A stretch of DNA of 12,209 nt from CAYSPU01 sp964432995 (GTDB lineage: Bacteria; Verrucomicrobiota; Verrucomicrobiia; Limisphaerales; JAHDYP01), in the NCBI GenBank assembly GCA_964432995.1, contig CAYSPU010000185.1:1-12209 (forward strand), written 5' to 3'. The notes under the pieces are model-generated. The model worked only from the letters and a program-made list of their open reading frames with translations. It was not told the origin of the DNA and ran no database searches. The stretch's first letter is position 1. Each line of letters begins with the position of its first letter. The position numbers and the translations under genes were made by a program. Positions 5,886-12,209 of the stretch are shown one piece after another.

Positions 5886-6728
5886 TCAGGGCGCGGAGGT
5901 GCGCGGCAGGTTCTGGTGGCGTTCGAGGTCGCGAATGACGGCTTCGACCGCTTCGATGCTGACCTGCTGCATTTCTTTCACCCAGGCGAACTCGAGGGCG
6001 AGCTTGGCGATGCGGTTGAGTTCGCGGGGCACGCCGCCGGCGACCTGGAAGGTGCGTTCGATGGCGTCGGCGGGGAAGACATCGCCGGTGGGGTGGCTGG
6101 CGACGCGGAGGCGGTGGCGGAGGTAATTGCCGGTTTCTTCCTGGTCGAGGGGGTTAAGGTGGAAGCGGAGGCTGATGCGCTGGTTGATGGCCGGGAGTTT
6201 GGCGACCATCTCGCGGAGTTCGGGTTGGCCGACGAGGATGATGGTGAGGAAGTTGACTCCGGCGCCGTTGAGGTTCGAGAGGAGTTTGAGTTCGTTGAGG
6301 GTGCCCGAGGACATTTCCTGGGCCTCGTCGAAGATGAGCACGAGATGGCGGCCTTCTTCGTGGAGTCGGTTGACGACCTTGACGAGGCGTTCCCAGCGGG
6401 CGTGCTTGGTGGCGGCGGAACCGGCGGTCGACGGATCAAGTTGTTGGAGGATCGAGCCGAGCATCTCCGTGAAGGTAAAGGCGGAGTTCTCCTGGACAAC
6501 GACCCGGAAGCGCTGTTTGTCCAGGCGATCGGTGAACACGGCGCGGGTGAGGGTCTTGCCGCAACCGATTTCGCCGGTGAGCATGCCGATGAGCATGGTT
6601 TGCTCGCCCACAAGGAAGCCGAGCCGGCTGAGGGCTTCGTCGTGGTCGCGGCTCTGGAAGAAGAAGCGAATGTCCCAGGTGGTCTCGAAAGGACGTTCGG
6701 TCAGGCGCCAATAGGAGAGCAGGTCCAT
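5886..6728 (-). CDS. ExeA/MshM-like AAA+ ATPase
   Basis: A 280-residue AAA+ ATPase of the ExeA / MshM / TniB-like group, with no membrane segment visible. The N-terminus MDLLSYWRLTERPFETTWD is the usual opening of this family (Y-x-L-x-x-x-PF). Walker A is GEIGCGKT (52-59), Walker B LVLIFDEAQ (129-137), sensor 1 region LVGQPELR (165-172), and a sensor-2-like GGVPRELNRI (231-240). I take the ATG at 6726-6728; the longer frame from 6842 adds 38 residues of non-family sequence that overlap the kinase promoter. Known relatives help build secretion or pilus machines, or move transposons. Here no secretin, pilin, peptidoglycan-binding or transposase gene is adjacent, so the role stays open. There is no Shine-Dalgarno sequence; a TATACA box 10 bases upstream suggests a near-leaderless mRNA. 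Confidence 0.88.
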   Translation of the reverse strand: MDLLSYWRLTERPFETTWDIRFFFQSRDHDEALSRLGFLVGEQTMLIGMLTGEIGCGKTLTRAVFTDRLDKQRFRVVVQENSAFTFTEMLGSILQQLDPSTAGSAATKHARWERLVKVVNRLHEEGRHLVLIFDEAQEMSSGTLNELKLLSNLNGAGVNFLTIILVGQPELREMVAKLPAINQRISLRFHLNPLDQEETGNYLRHRLRVASHPTGDVFPADAIERTFQVAGGVPRELNRIAKLALEFAWVKEMQQVSIEAVEAVIRDLERHQNLPRTSAP

Positions 6729-6738
6729 TGCGACGGTC

Positions 6739-6744
6739 TGTATA
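6739..6744 (-). promoter_or_regulatory. Possible -10 box of the ExeA-like gene
   Basis: TATACA on the - strand lies 10 bases before the ATG at 6728. A transcript starting 6-7 bases downstream of it would have only about 3-4 leader bases, in keeping with the missing Shine-Dalgarno sequence. No good -35 box is visible, so this is tentative. Confidence 0.3.
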
Positions 6745-6799
6745 GGCGGCGCGGGGGGAATTTGCACGCAGATTTTCGTCGCCTGGATTCTCGCGCCGT

Positions 6800-6821
6800 G
6801 GTGTTCGCGCGGTGTTCGCGC
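6800..6821 (+). promoter_or_regulatory. 11-bp tandem direct repeat, candidate regulator site
   Basis: GGTGTTCGCGC occurs twice without a gap (6800-6810 and 6811-6821), and GGTTGAC starts a partial third copy that merges into the -35 box. A period of 11 bp places the copies on nearly the same face of the helix, as for cooperative binding of an activator next to RNA polymerase. Confidence 0.45.
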
Positions 6822-6823
6822 GG

Positions 6824-6852
6824 TTGACATGTTCCGAGGCAACGCGCAGATT
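6824..6852 (+). promoter_or_regulatory. Likely sigma-70 promoter of the hybrid kinase gene
   Basis: A perfect TTGACA (6824-6829) is followed after 17 bases by CAGATT (6847-6852), a weak -10 that keeps A2 and T6. The start codon of the kinase is 63 bases further on. Ideal spacing and a perfect -35 support it; the poor -10 fits a promoter needing an activator. Confidence 0.45.
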
Positions 6853-6914
6853 CACTTAGCGTCGCCAGCAGGCGGTGCGCGAAGCCGCGGGCTCCGTCGA
6901 ATCGATGGAGCGGC

Positions 6915-9368
6915 ATGACCAGCCAAGCAGCCACAGGGTATCCCATGAGAGATCCAGATCAACCAACGCAGGCCTCCTCCGCTCCCGCGCCGGCCCCCGC
7001 AGCGGCAACAGGTGGCGGGGAAGCTCCCACCCCGTTGCGGCTCTTGCTGCTGGAGGATTCCGAGAACGACGCGGCCCTGATGGAAGCGGAGTTGCGCCAG
7101 GAGGGGCAGACGTTTGTCTCGCGGCGGGTGGACACGAGGGCGGCGTTTGAGGAGGCGCTGGAGGGTTTCGCGCCGGACGTGGTGTTGGCGGACTTCAAAG
7201 TGCCGCGTTTTGGAGGGATGGCGGCGCTGGAAGTGCTGCGGACGCGGGCGTCGGGAATACCGTTGGTCATGGTCATCGGGGCGGTCAGCGAGGAGACGGT
7301 GATTGAGTGCATGAAGGCCGGGGCGGCGGACTACGTGCTGAAGGATCATTTGCATAGGTTGGGGCCCGCAGTTCGGGCAGCGCTGGAGCGCCGGCGGCTG
7401 ATGCAGGCGCGGCTCTCCGCGGAGTCGGCTCTGCGGGCGAGCGAGGACCAGTTTCGCAAGCTCTCTCGCGCCGTCGAGCAGAGCCCAGTGAGCATCGTGA
7501 TTACCGACTTGCAGGCCCGCATCGAATATGTGAACCCCTACTTCTGCGCGGTGACGGGCTACGCGGTCGACGAAGTGCTCGGGAACAACCCGCGGATCTT
7601 GAAATCGGGCCGGGTGGCCGCCGAGGTGTACGCCGAGTTGTGGGGACGGATTTCGTCCGGCCAGGAGTGGCGGGGCGAGTTTCTGAACAAGAAGAAGAAC
7701 GGTGAGTTGTTTTGGGAATCCGCCGCTATCCTGCCGGTGAAGGACGACGAGGGGCGCATCACGCACTACATGGCGATCAAGGAACACATCACAGAGCGGA
7801 AGCACGCCGAGCAGAAGTTGTATGAGCAGGCCCGGCTCCTGGATCTGACGCCGGACGCGGTGATGGTGTTCGACATGCAGGACCGGGTGCAGTTCTGGAA
7901 CAAGGGGGCGGAAGCGCTGACCGGTTTCACGAGTCAGGATGTGATGGGACGGCGGGCGACGGACCTGGACTGCTGGGGCTTGGGGGGGTACGAGACGGCG
8001 CGGCAACGGCTGCTCCAGGACGAGGAGTGGCAGGGGGAGATGACCAAGTTCACCCGCGATCGGCGCAAGATTTTCGTCAACAGCCGCTGGCGTCTGGTGC
8101 GCAACGCGGCAGGCCAGCCGCAGTCGATCCTGATCATCGAATCCGACATCACCGAGCAGAAGCGGATCGAGCAGCAGTTGTTGCAGGCGCAGCGCATGCA
8201 GAGCATGGGGACCCTGGCGGGCGGGATCGCCCACGACCTCAACAACATCCTCTCGCCGATTCTCATGGCGGCGCAAGTGCTGCGGGCGGAGATCAAGGAC
8301 GAAGATGTGCAGACGATGCTCGACACGGTGGAGAACTGCGCCAAGCGGGGGGCGGACGTGGTGAAGCAGTTGCTCACCTTTGCCCGCGGCATTCAGGGGG
8401 AGCGCGTGTCAGTGCAGATCCGTCACCTCATCAAGGAGATCGTCCACATCGCGCAGGAGACCTTCCCCCGGTCGATCAAAGTGACCTCGAACGTCCCGCG
8501 GGAGCTGTGGCCGATCGTCGGCGACGCCACCCAACTCCACCAGGTTCTCCTCAACCTCTGTGTGAACGCCCGCGACGCCATGCCGAGCGGCGGCACACTG
8601 TCGATCTCCGCCGAGAACGTGACGCTCGACGACACGTTCGTCAGCATGGAACCCGAGGCCAAGACGGGGCCGCATATCATGGTGTGCGTGAGGGACACGG
8701 GGGGCGGGATCCCGCCGGAGATCATCGACAAGATCTTCGAGCCGTTTTTCACGACGAAGCAGACCGGCAAGGGAACGGGCCTGGGGCTCTCCACCGTTCT
8801 GGGAATTGTCCGGAGCCACGGCGGTTTTGTCCGCACGACCAGCCAGGTGGGGCAGGGGACGACGTTCAAGGTGTTCCTGCCGGCCATGCCCGGCGCACAG
8901 GTCTCCACAGCCCCGGGAGCGAAGGAAGAGCTTCCCGCCGGCGCGGGGGAAACCGTGCTGGTGGTCGACGACGAATCGGGCATTCGGGACTCGGCGGCCG
9001 CGATTCTCAAGCAGCGCGGTTACCAGGCCATCAAGGCCTCGGACGGGGCGGAGGGGTTGGCGCTGTTTGCCCAGCAGCGGGCGGAAATCCGCGTGGTGCT
9101 GACGGACATCATCATGCCGTTCATGGATGGGGTGGGGCTGGTGCGCGCGCTGCGGCGTATCGACCCGCAGGTCCGGGTGATCGCCACCAGCGGGCTGATG
9201 GATGATCCGGATCAAGGGGCGAAGATCAACGAGCTGCGGACCCTGAGCGTGCGGCAGTTTCTCACCAAGCCATTCACCGCCGAGGACCTGTTGTTCGCGA
9301 TCCATCGGGAGTTGACCGAAGTGGCCGCGCCGGGTCCGGCCCCGGAAAGCCCCGCGGCGCCGTCCTGA
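6915..9368 (+). CDS. Hybrid sensor histidine kinase, REC-PAS-PAS-HisKA-HATPase-REC
   Basis: An 817-residue cytosolic kinase with no membrane segment. After a Pro/Ala-rich leader come: receiver 1 (about 41-160; acidic E47/D48, phospho-acceptor D93, K143); PAS 1 with PAC (about 181-300); PAS 2 (about 301-415); a dimerisation domain with phospho-histidine H440 in GGIAHDLNN; an ATPase domain with N-box NLCVNARDAM (547-556), G1 DTGGGIP (594-600), F-box FEPFFTTK (608-615) and G2 GKGTGLGLS (618-626); and receiver 2 (about 680-800; D685/D686, acceptor D731, K785). All key residues are present. Signals probably enter through the first receiver or the PAS domains. The output partner is not in the window. 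ATG 6915 has GGAG 4 bases upstream; ATG 6945 is an alternative. The gene diverges from the ExeA-like gene and ends 2 bp from the convergent ABC operon. Confidence 0.95.
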   Translation: MTSQAATGYPMRDPDQPTQASSAPAPAPAAATGGGEAPTPLRLLLLEDSENDAALMEAELRQEGQTFVSRRVDTRAAFEEALEGFAPDVVLADFKVPRFGGMAALEVLRTRASGIPLVMVIGAVSEETVIECMKAGAADYVLKDHLHRLGPAVRAALERRRLMQARLSAESALRASEDQFRKLSRAVEQSPVSIVITDLQARIEYVNPYFCAVTGYAVDEVLGNNPRILKSGRVAAEVYAELWGRISSGQEWRGEFLNKKKNGELFWESAAILPVKDDEGRITHYMAIKEHITERKHAEQKLYEQARLLDLTPDAVMVFDMQDRVQFWNKGAEALTGFTSQDVMGRRATDLDCWGLGGYETARQRLLQDEEWQGEMTKFTRDRRKIFVNSRWRLVRNAAGQPQSILIIESDITEQKRIEQQLLQAQRMQSMGTLAGGIAHDLNNILSPILMAAQVLRAEIKDEDVQTMLDTVENCAKRGADVVKQLLTFARGIQGERVSVQIRHLIKEIVHIAQETFPRSIKVTSNVPRELWPIVGDATQLHQVLLNLCVNARDAMPSGGTLSISAENVTLDDTFVSMEPEAKTGPHIMVCVRDTGGGIPPEIIDKIFEPFFTTKQTGKGTGLGLSTVLGIVRSHGGFVRTTSQVGQGTTFKVFLPAMPGAQVSTAPGAKEELPAGAGETVLVVDDESGIRDSAAAILKQRGYQAIKASDGAEGLALFAQQRAEIRVVLTDIIMPFMDGVGLVRALRRIDPQVRVIATSGLMDDPDQGAKINELRTLSVRQFLTKPFTAEDLLFAIHRELTEVAAPGPAPESPAAPS

Positions 9369-9370
9369 GA

Positions 9371-10579
9371 TCAGAGTTCCCGCAGCGCCCGGGCGATGGG
9401 GATCCGGGCCGCGCGAAGGGCGGGGAACAGACCGCCCAGCAACCCGATTCCCATGGCGTAGAGCACTCCCTCGACCAGGAGACGCGGGGTCACCTCGAAC
9501 GCAAACGCCACCTGGCTGAAGCTCTGCCAATTCATGGTGGCCGCGCGGAATCCGTCGAAGACGACGTAGGCCACGGTGCTGCCCAAGGCGCCGCCGCCGA
9601 GGGCCAGGAAGAGCGATTCCGCCAGCACCGAAAGCACCACGGGCGTGCTCCCGAAACCCAGGGCGCGGAGCGTGGCGATCTCGCGCGTCCGGGCCGCGAC
9701 GGCGGTGTACATGGTGTTCAGCGCCCCGAAAACCGCGCCGGTCGCCATCAACGCCGCCACCAGGGTCCCCAGCCCGGTGATCAGACCGTAGACCACGCGC
9801 GATTGCTCCTGGTAATAGTCCGTCTGGCGCACGACCTTGACGCTCAGCCGCGGGTCCGAGTTCAGCGCCTGTTCCAGGGTCGAAAAGGCCTCCGGCGACT
9901 CGAGGCGGGCGTTGATGGTCTGATAGCTGTTCCCCCGCTGGTAGGCGATCTGCAGCATGGTGGCGTCGGTCCAGATCTCCGACTCGGGAAGGCCCCCGCC
10001 GGCGGTGAAGATGCCGACCACCATCCACGTGCTTCGGCCCACCCGCAACTCGGCCCCGAGGTCCAGTCCGTCGAACTCGAGCGCCGCCCCCTGGCCGACA
10101 ATCACCTCGTTTCGGCCCGGCAGGAACATTCTCCCCTGAACGATGCGCACGGCGGAATGCACGTCCTGCGCGGCCCAGTCCACCCCGCGCAGCGGCACGT
10201 TGGCGTCCGTGCCGGTGGAACGCTTGGGCAGACAGATGACGTTGAACAACTCGCGCGAGAGCAACGGGCCGCGGTCCGAGCGGGCGATCCCCGGCGCGTC
10301 GGCGATCAGGCGTGTCTCCTCGCCCAGCAGGATGCTCATCAGCTCGGTGTCGGAGCCGCTGCGCATCACCATCGCCGTGGCCGGGTCTCCGGACGCGACC
10401 ATGGCGCGGCGGAATCCCTGCGCGATGGAGAGAACGGCGACAAAGACGGCCACGACGCCGGCGATGCCGCAGACGGCGGCGGCGGAGCTGCCCTTGCGCT
10501 CGACAATGGTCTCGAGGGTCAACCGGGTGATGGCGGCGACTTGCGAGAGCCAGTTGAGAAGGGAAGGGATCATGATCAT
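9371..10579 (-). CDS. ABC transporter permease (FtsX/MacB type), second permease
   Basis: A 402-residue inner-membrane permease. One membrane helix near 32-54 is followed by a large periplasmic domain (about 55-260, MacB_PCD-like) and three further helices near 266-290, 315-342 and 367-388. The FtsX signature ARTREIATLRALGF (296-309) and the closing FPALRAARIPIARALRE (385-401) are diagnostic. Such permeases do not form a classical import channel; they couple cytoplasmic ATP use to lipoprotein release or to export of peptides, lipids or drugs across the periplasm (LolCDE, MacB, DevC). Start ATG 10577-10579 overlaps the TGA of the upstream permease (ATGA), indicating translational coupling. A much longer open frame continues upstream to 11110 but is only a shadow of that permease. 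A second ATG at 10573 is also possible. Confidence 0.92.
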   Translation of the reverse strand: MIMIPSLLNWLSQVAAITRLTLETIVERKGSSAAAVCGIAGVVAVFVAVLSIAQGFRRAMVASGDPATAMVMRSGSDTELMSILLGEETRLIADAPGIARSDRGPLLSRELFNVICLPKRSTGTDANVPLRGVDWAAQDVHSAVRIVQGRMFLPGRNEVIVGQGAALEFDGLDLGAELRVGRSTWMVVGIFTAGGGLPESEIWTDATMLQIAYQRGNSYQTINARLESPEAFSTLEQALNSDPRLSVKVVRQTDYYQEQSRVVYGLITGLGTLVAALMATGAVFGALNTMYTAVAARTREIATLRALGFGSTPVVLSVLAESLFLALGGGALGSTVAYVVFDGFRAATMNWQSFSQVAFAFEVTPRLLVEGVLYAMGIGLLGGLFPALRAARIPIARALREL

Positions 10580-11730
10580 CCGCGGCGCAGGGCATCGGCG
10601 ATTTGCAGGCGCATGGCCTGCCACGCAGGGAGGATTCCGGCAATGATCCCCAGGGCCAGGATGAAGGCGCTCCCCAGCAGCAGGCTGGCCGTCGGGAAAT
10701 AGAAGATCGGCAACGAGCCTCCGGTCGGATCGCCCTTGGCGATCAGCCACCACGCCGTCGCCAATCCCGCGGCGCCACCCAGCACCGCCAGGAAGCAGGA
10801 CTCCGCGAGGACCAGCACCAGCATCTGCCAGTTGGTGAATCCCATCGCTTTCAGCACGCCCAACCCCTCGAGGCGCTCGCGAACGGACTGCGCCATGGTG
10901 TTGCCCGCAACCAGCAGAATCGTGAAGAACACCGCGCTCAGAATGGCCACCATGATCTGCGTGATGTCCCCCACCTGCCGCGCCCACCCGCGCAGAAAGG
11001 CACCCTCCGTCTCCGTCTTCGTCTCCGCCGACGAGTTGGCGAACGCGGCGTCGATGCCCTGCGCGACGGCCTCCGCCTGCGCGGGGTCGCTCACCTGGAC
11101 TGAGTACCATCCCACATAGCCGCGCGCGAAAGCCCGCGCTTCGTCGAAGTAATCGTACCGGAAGAAGAAGTTCGTCAGGTCCGTGCCTTGTTCGGCCCCG
11201 TCGTAAATGCCGACGATGTCGAACTCCCAGGTCAGCGCGCCGTTGCGTTGCCGCCAGATCGTGGCCTGCAACGGGACGTGGTCGCCCACCTTCCAGCCGA
11301 AGCGCTCCGCGGTCTTCCGGCCCACCACCGCCCCCGTTCGGGTTCGGAACCAGGCCTGTCGCTGGTCCTCCGGCAGGAGGTACTCGGGGAACACGTCGAG
11401 GAACTTCTCCGGTTCGACGGCCATCTGGGCGAAGAACTTCTTGGGGTCCTGGTAATACCCGCCGAACCAGGTGGCGTGGGCGAGCCGCTTCACGCCGGGG
11501 ATGCTGGAGATCCGTTTTTCGTAGCTCGCGTAGAGCAGTTGCGTGATCGAAATCCGGTGCCGCACCATGAGCCGGTCCTGCCCGGCGACGCTGACACCCT
11601 GGTCGAGGGCGCGGCCAATGGCGGAAAGATACCCATACAGAATGAACGCCACGGCGATCGACAGCAGCGTCAGCGCCGTCCGCACTCTCCGGCGACGCAG
11701 GTTGCTCCAGATCAGCGGCAGGAACTTCAT
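10576..11730 (-). CDS. ABC transporter permease (FtsX/MacB type), first permease
   Basis: A 384-residue permease with the same plan as its neighbour: helix 1 near 17-39 after a basic N-terminus (NLRRRRVRTAL), a periplasmic domain from about 40 to 255, then helices near 257-279, 303-330 and 347-370. The FtsX motif reads RERLEGLGVLKAMGF (284-298), and the end ILPAWQAMRLQIADALRR is typical. The periplasmic domain differs clearly from that of the second permease, so the two most likely form a heterodimer, as LolC and LolE do. Its ATG (11728-11730) overlaps the TGA of the ATPase gene by four bases, and its own TGA overlaps the next start the same way. Substrate unknown; a periplasmic adaptor gene, often present in such operons, could lie beyond the right edge. 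Confidence 0.92.
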   Translation of the reverse strand: MKFLPLIWSNLRRRRVRTALTLLSIAVAFILYGYLSAIGRALDQGVSVAGQDRLMVRHRISITQLLYASYEKRISSIPGVKRLAHATWFGGYYQDPKKFFAQMAVEPEKFLDVFPEYLLPEDQRQAWFRTRTGAVVGRKTAERFGWKVGDHVPLQATIWRQRNGALTWEFDIVGIYDGAEQGTDLTNFFFRYDYFDEARAFARGYVGWYSVQVSDPAQAEAVAQGIDAAFANSSAETKTETEGAFLRGWARQVGDITQIMVAILSAVFFTILLVAGNTMAQSVRERLEGLGVLKAMGFTNWQMLVLVLAESCFLAVLGGAAGLATAWWLIAKGDPTGGSLPIFYFPTASLLLGSAFILALGIIAGILPAWQAMRLQIADALRRG

Positions 11731-12209
11731 TCCGGCTTCTCCGCGGTCAGTTGACCTTTGTTCAGGTAGACCGTGCGGGTGGCGCGCGCCGACGCGTGGG
11801 GATCGTGCGTCACCATGATGATCGTCTTCCCGTGCTCGCGGTTGAGCCGCTGCAGCAAGTCCAGGATCTCATCGCCCGACTTCCGGTCCAGATCCCCCGT
11901 CGGCTCGTCGCAGAGCAGGATCGTCGGGTCCGTCACGATGGCGCGCGCGATGCCGACCCGCTGCTGTTCGCCTCCGGAGAGTTGGCGCGGGTAGTGGCGC
12001 GTGCGGTGCGCCAGGCCGACCACTGCCAGGGCCAAGGCCGTCTGCCGCCGTCTCCGCGCCCGCGACAATGAGGTCAGCAACAGCGGGAGTTCCACGTTGC
12101 GCTCGGCCGTCAGAACCGGGAGCAGGTTGTAGAGCTGGAAAACGAATCCCACGTGCCGGGCCCGCCACGCCGCCAGCCGGCTGTCCGACAATCGCTCGAT
12201 CCCCTCGCC
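11727..12209 (-). CDS. ABC transporter ATP-binding protein, LolD/MacB type (partial, N-terminus off right edge)
   Basis: The last 160 residues of the ATPase that powers the two permeases. Counting from the first complete codon at 12209, visible parts are the Q-loop VFQLYNLLP (Q25), signature LSGGEQQR (78-85), Walker B ILLCDE (97-102), D-loop GDLD (105-108) and H-loop VTHD (H135). Walker A lies outside the window. The sequence before the Q-loop (IERLSDSRLAAWRARHVGFV) matches the layout of the LolD/MacB/FtsE subgroup that pairs with FtsX-like permeases. The frame continues without a stop to 12209, so a TTG at 12191 should not be taken as the start. The TGA overlaps the permease ATG (ATGA). It is the first visible gene of the operon. 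Confidence 0.93.
   Translation of the reverse strand, partial: GEGIERLSDSRLAAWRARHVGFVFQLYNLLPVLTAERNVELPLLLTSLSRARRRRQTALALAVVGLAHRTRHYPRQLSGGEQQRVGIARAIVTDPTILLCDEPTGDLDRKSGDEILDLLQRLNREHGKTIIMVTHDPHASARATRTVYLNKGQLTAEKPE

Noticed and set aside
6729..6842. 38-residue N-terminal extension of the ExeA-like ATPase
   Set aside because: Family members start with MxxxYWxLxxxPF, as at 6728. The extension would run across the direct repeats and the kinase promoter.
6852..8276. 474-residue open frame on the - strand opposite the kinase 5' half
   Set aside because: It is a shadow of the kinase gene and rich in Arg, Pro, His and Leu without motifs.
8409..10643. 744-residue open frame on the - strand across the kinase 3' half and the permease
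   Set aside because: It is antisense to the kinase and out of frame with the permease. Its composition is the Arg/Gly/His/Pro-rich pattern of GC-rich shadow frames, with no recognisable domain.
10580..11110. N-terminal extension of the second permease back to 11110
   Set aside because: This part overlaps the first permease in another frame and reads as Gly/Arg/His-rich non-protein. The ATGA junction at 10576-10579 gives a normal FtsX-type N-terminus.

Overview
The window is GC-rich, densely coded on both strands, and probably comes from a Verrucomicrobiota chromosome (Limisphaerales/Pedosphaera-like), with another PVC-group bacterium as the alternative. The reasons are a Tat-exported Gfo/Idh/MocA oxidoreductase beside a secreted HEAT-repeat protein, a DUF4097 solenoid protein, large soluble hybrid kinases, weak or absent Shine-Dalgarno sequences, and intergenic spacers filled with degenerate 6-, 7- and 9-base tandem repeats. 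The assignment is an inference from style; there is no rRNA or other marker.

Left part (1-2170): what looks like the 3' end of a + strand gene, then a GATTAG hexamer array, then a - strand gene for an exported DUF4097 protein built of TSGGSI repeats with an exact 18-residue period. Behind it lies about 1 kb with no intact gene. This holds a possible ECF-type promoter, two tandem 72-bp units each centred on a 38-bp palindrome (one perfect, one decayed), a broken gene remnant with an internal TAA, and three different short tandem arrays side by side.

Centre (2174-6728, all - strand): an exported HEAT-repeat protein split by an apparent frameshift; a Tat-signal Gfo/Idh/MocA dehydrogenase upstream of it, likely co-transcribed and presumably serving periplasmic sugar or polyol catabolism; and an ExeA/MshM-like AAA+ ATPase standing alone. 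Nonamer arrays fill the two spacers between these genes.

Right part (6728-12209): a divergent promoter region with an 11-bp tandem direct repeat abutting a TTGACA box leads into an 817-residue cytosolic hybrid histidine kinase (REC-PAS-PAS-HisKA-HATPase-REC). It ends 2 bp from a convergent three-gene ABC export operon (ATPase, permease, permease). Both junctions in that operon are 4-base ATGA overlaps, and its first gene runs off the right edge.

I do not see a clearly new multi-gene system. The protein genes belong to known families. The least explained material is the non-coding structure: the tandem palindromes at 1420-1563 and the several unrelated short tandem arrays that occupy most larger spacers.
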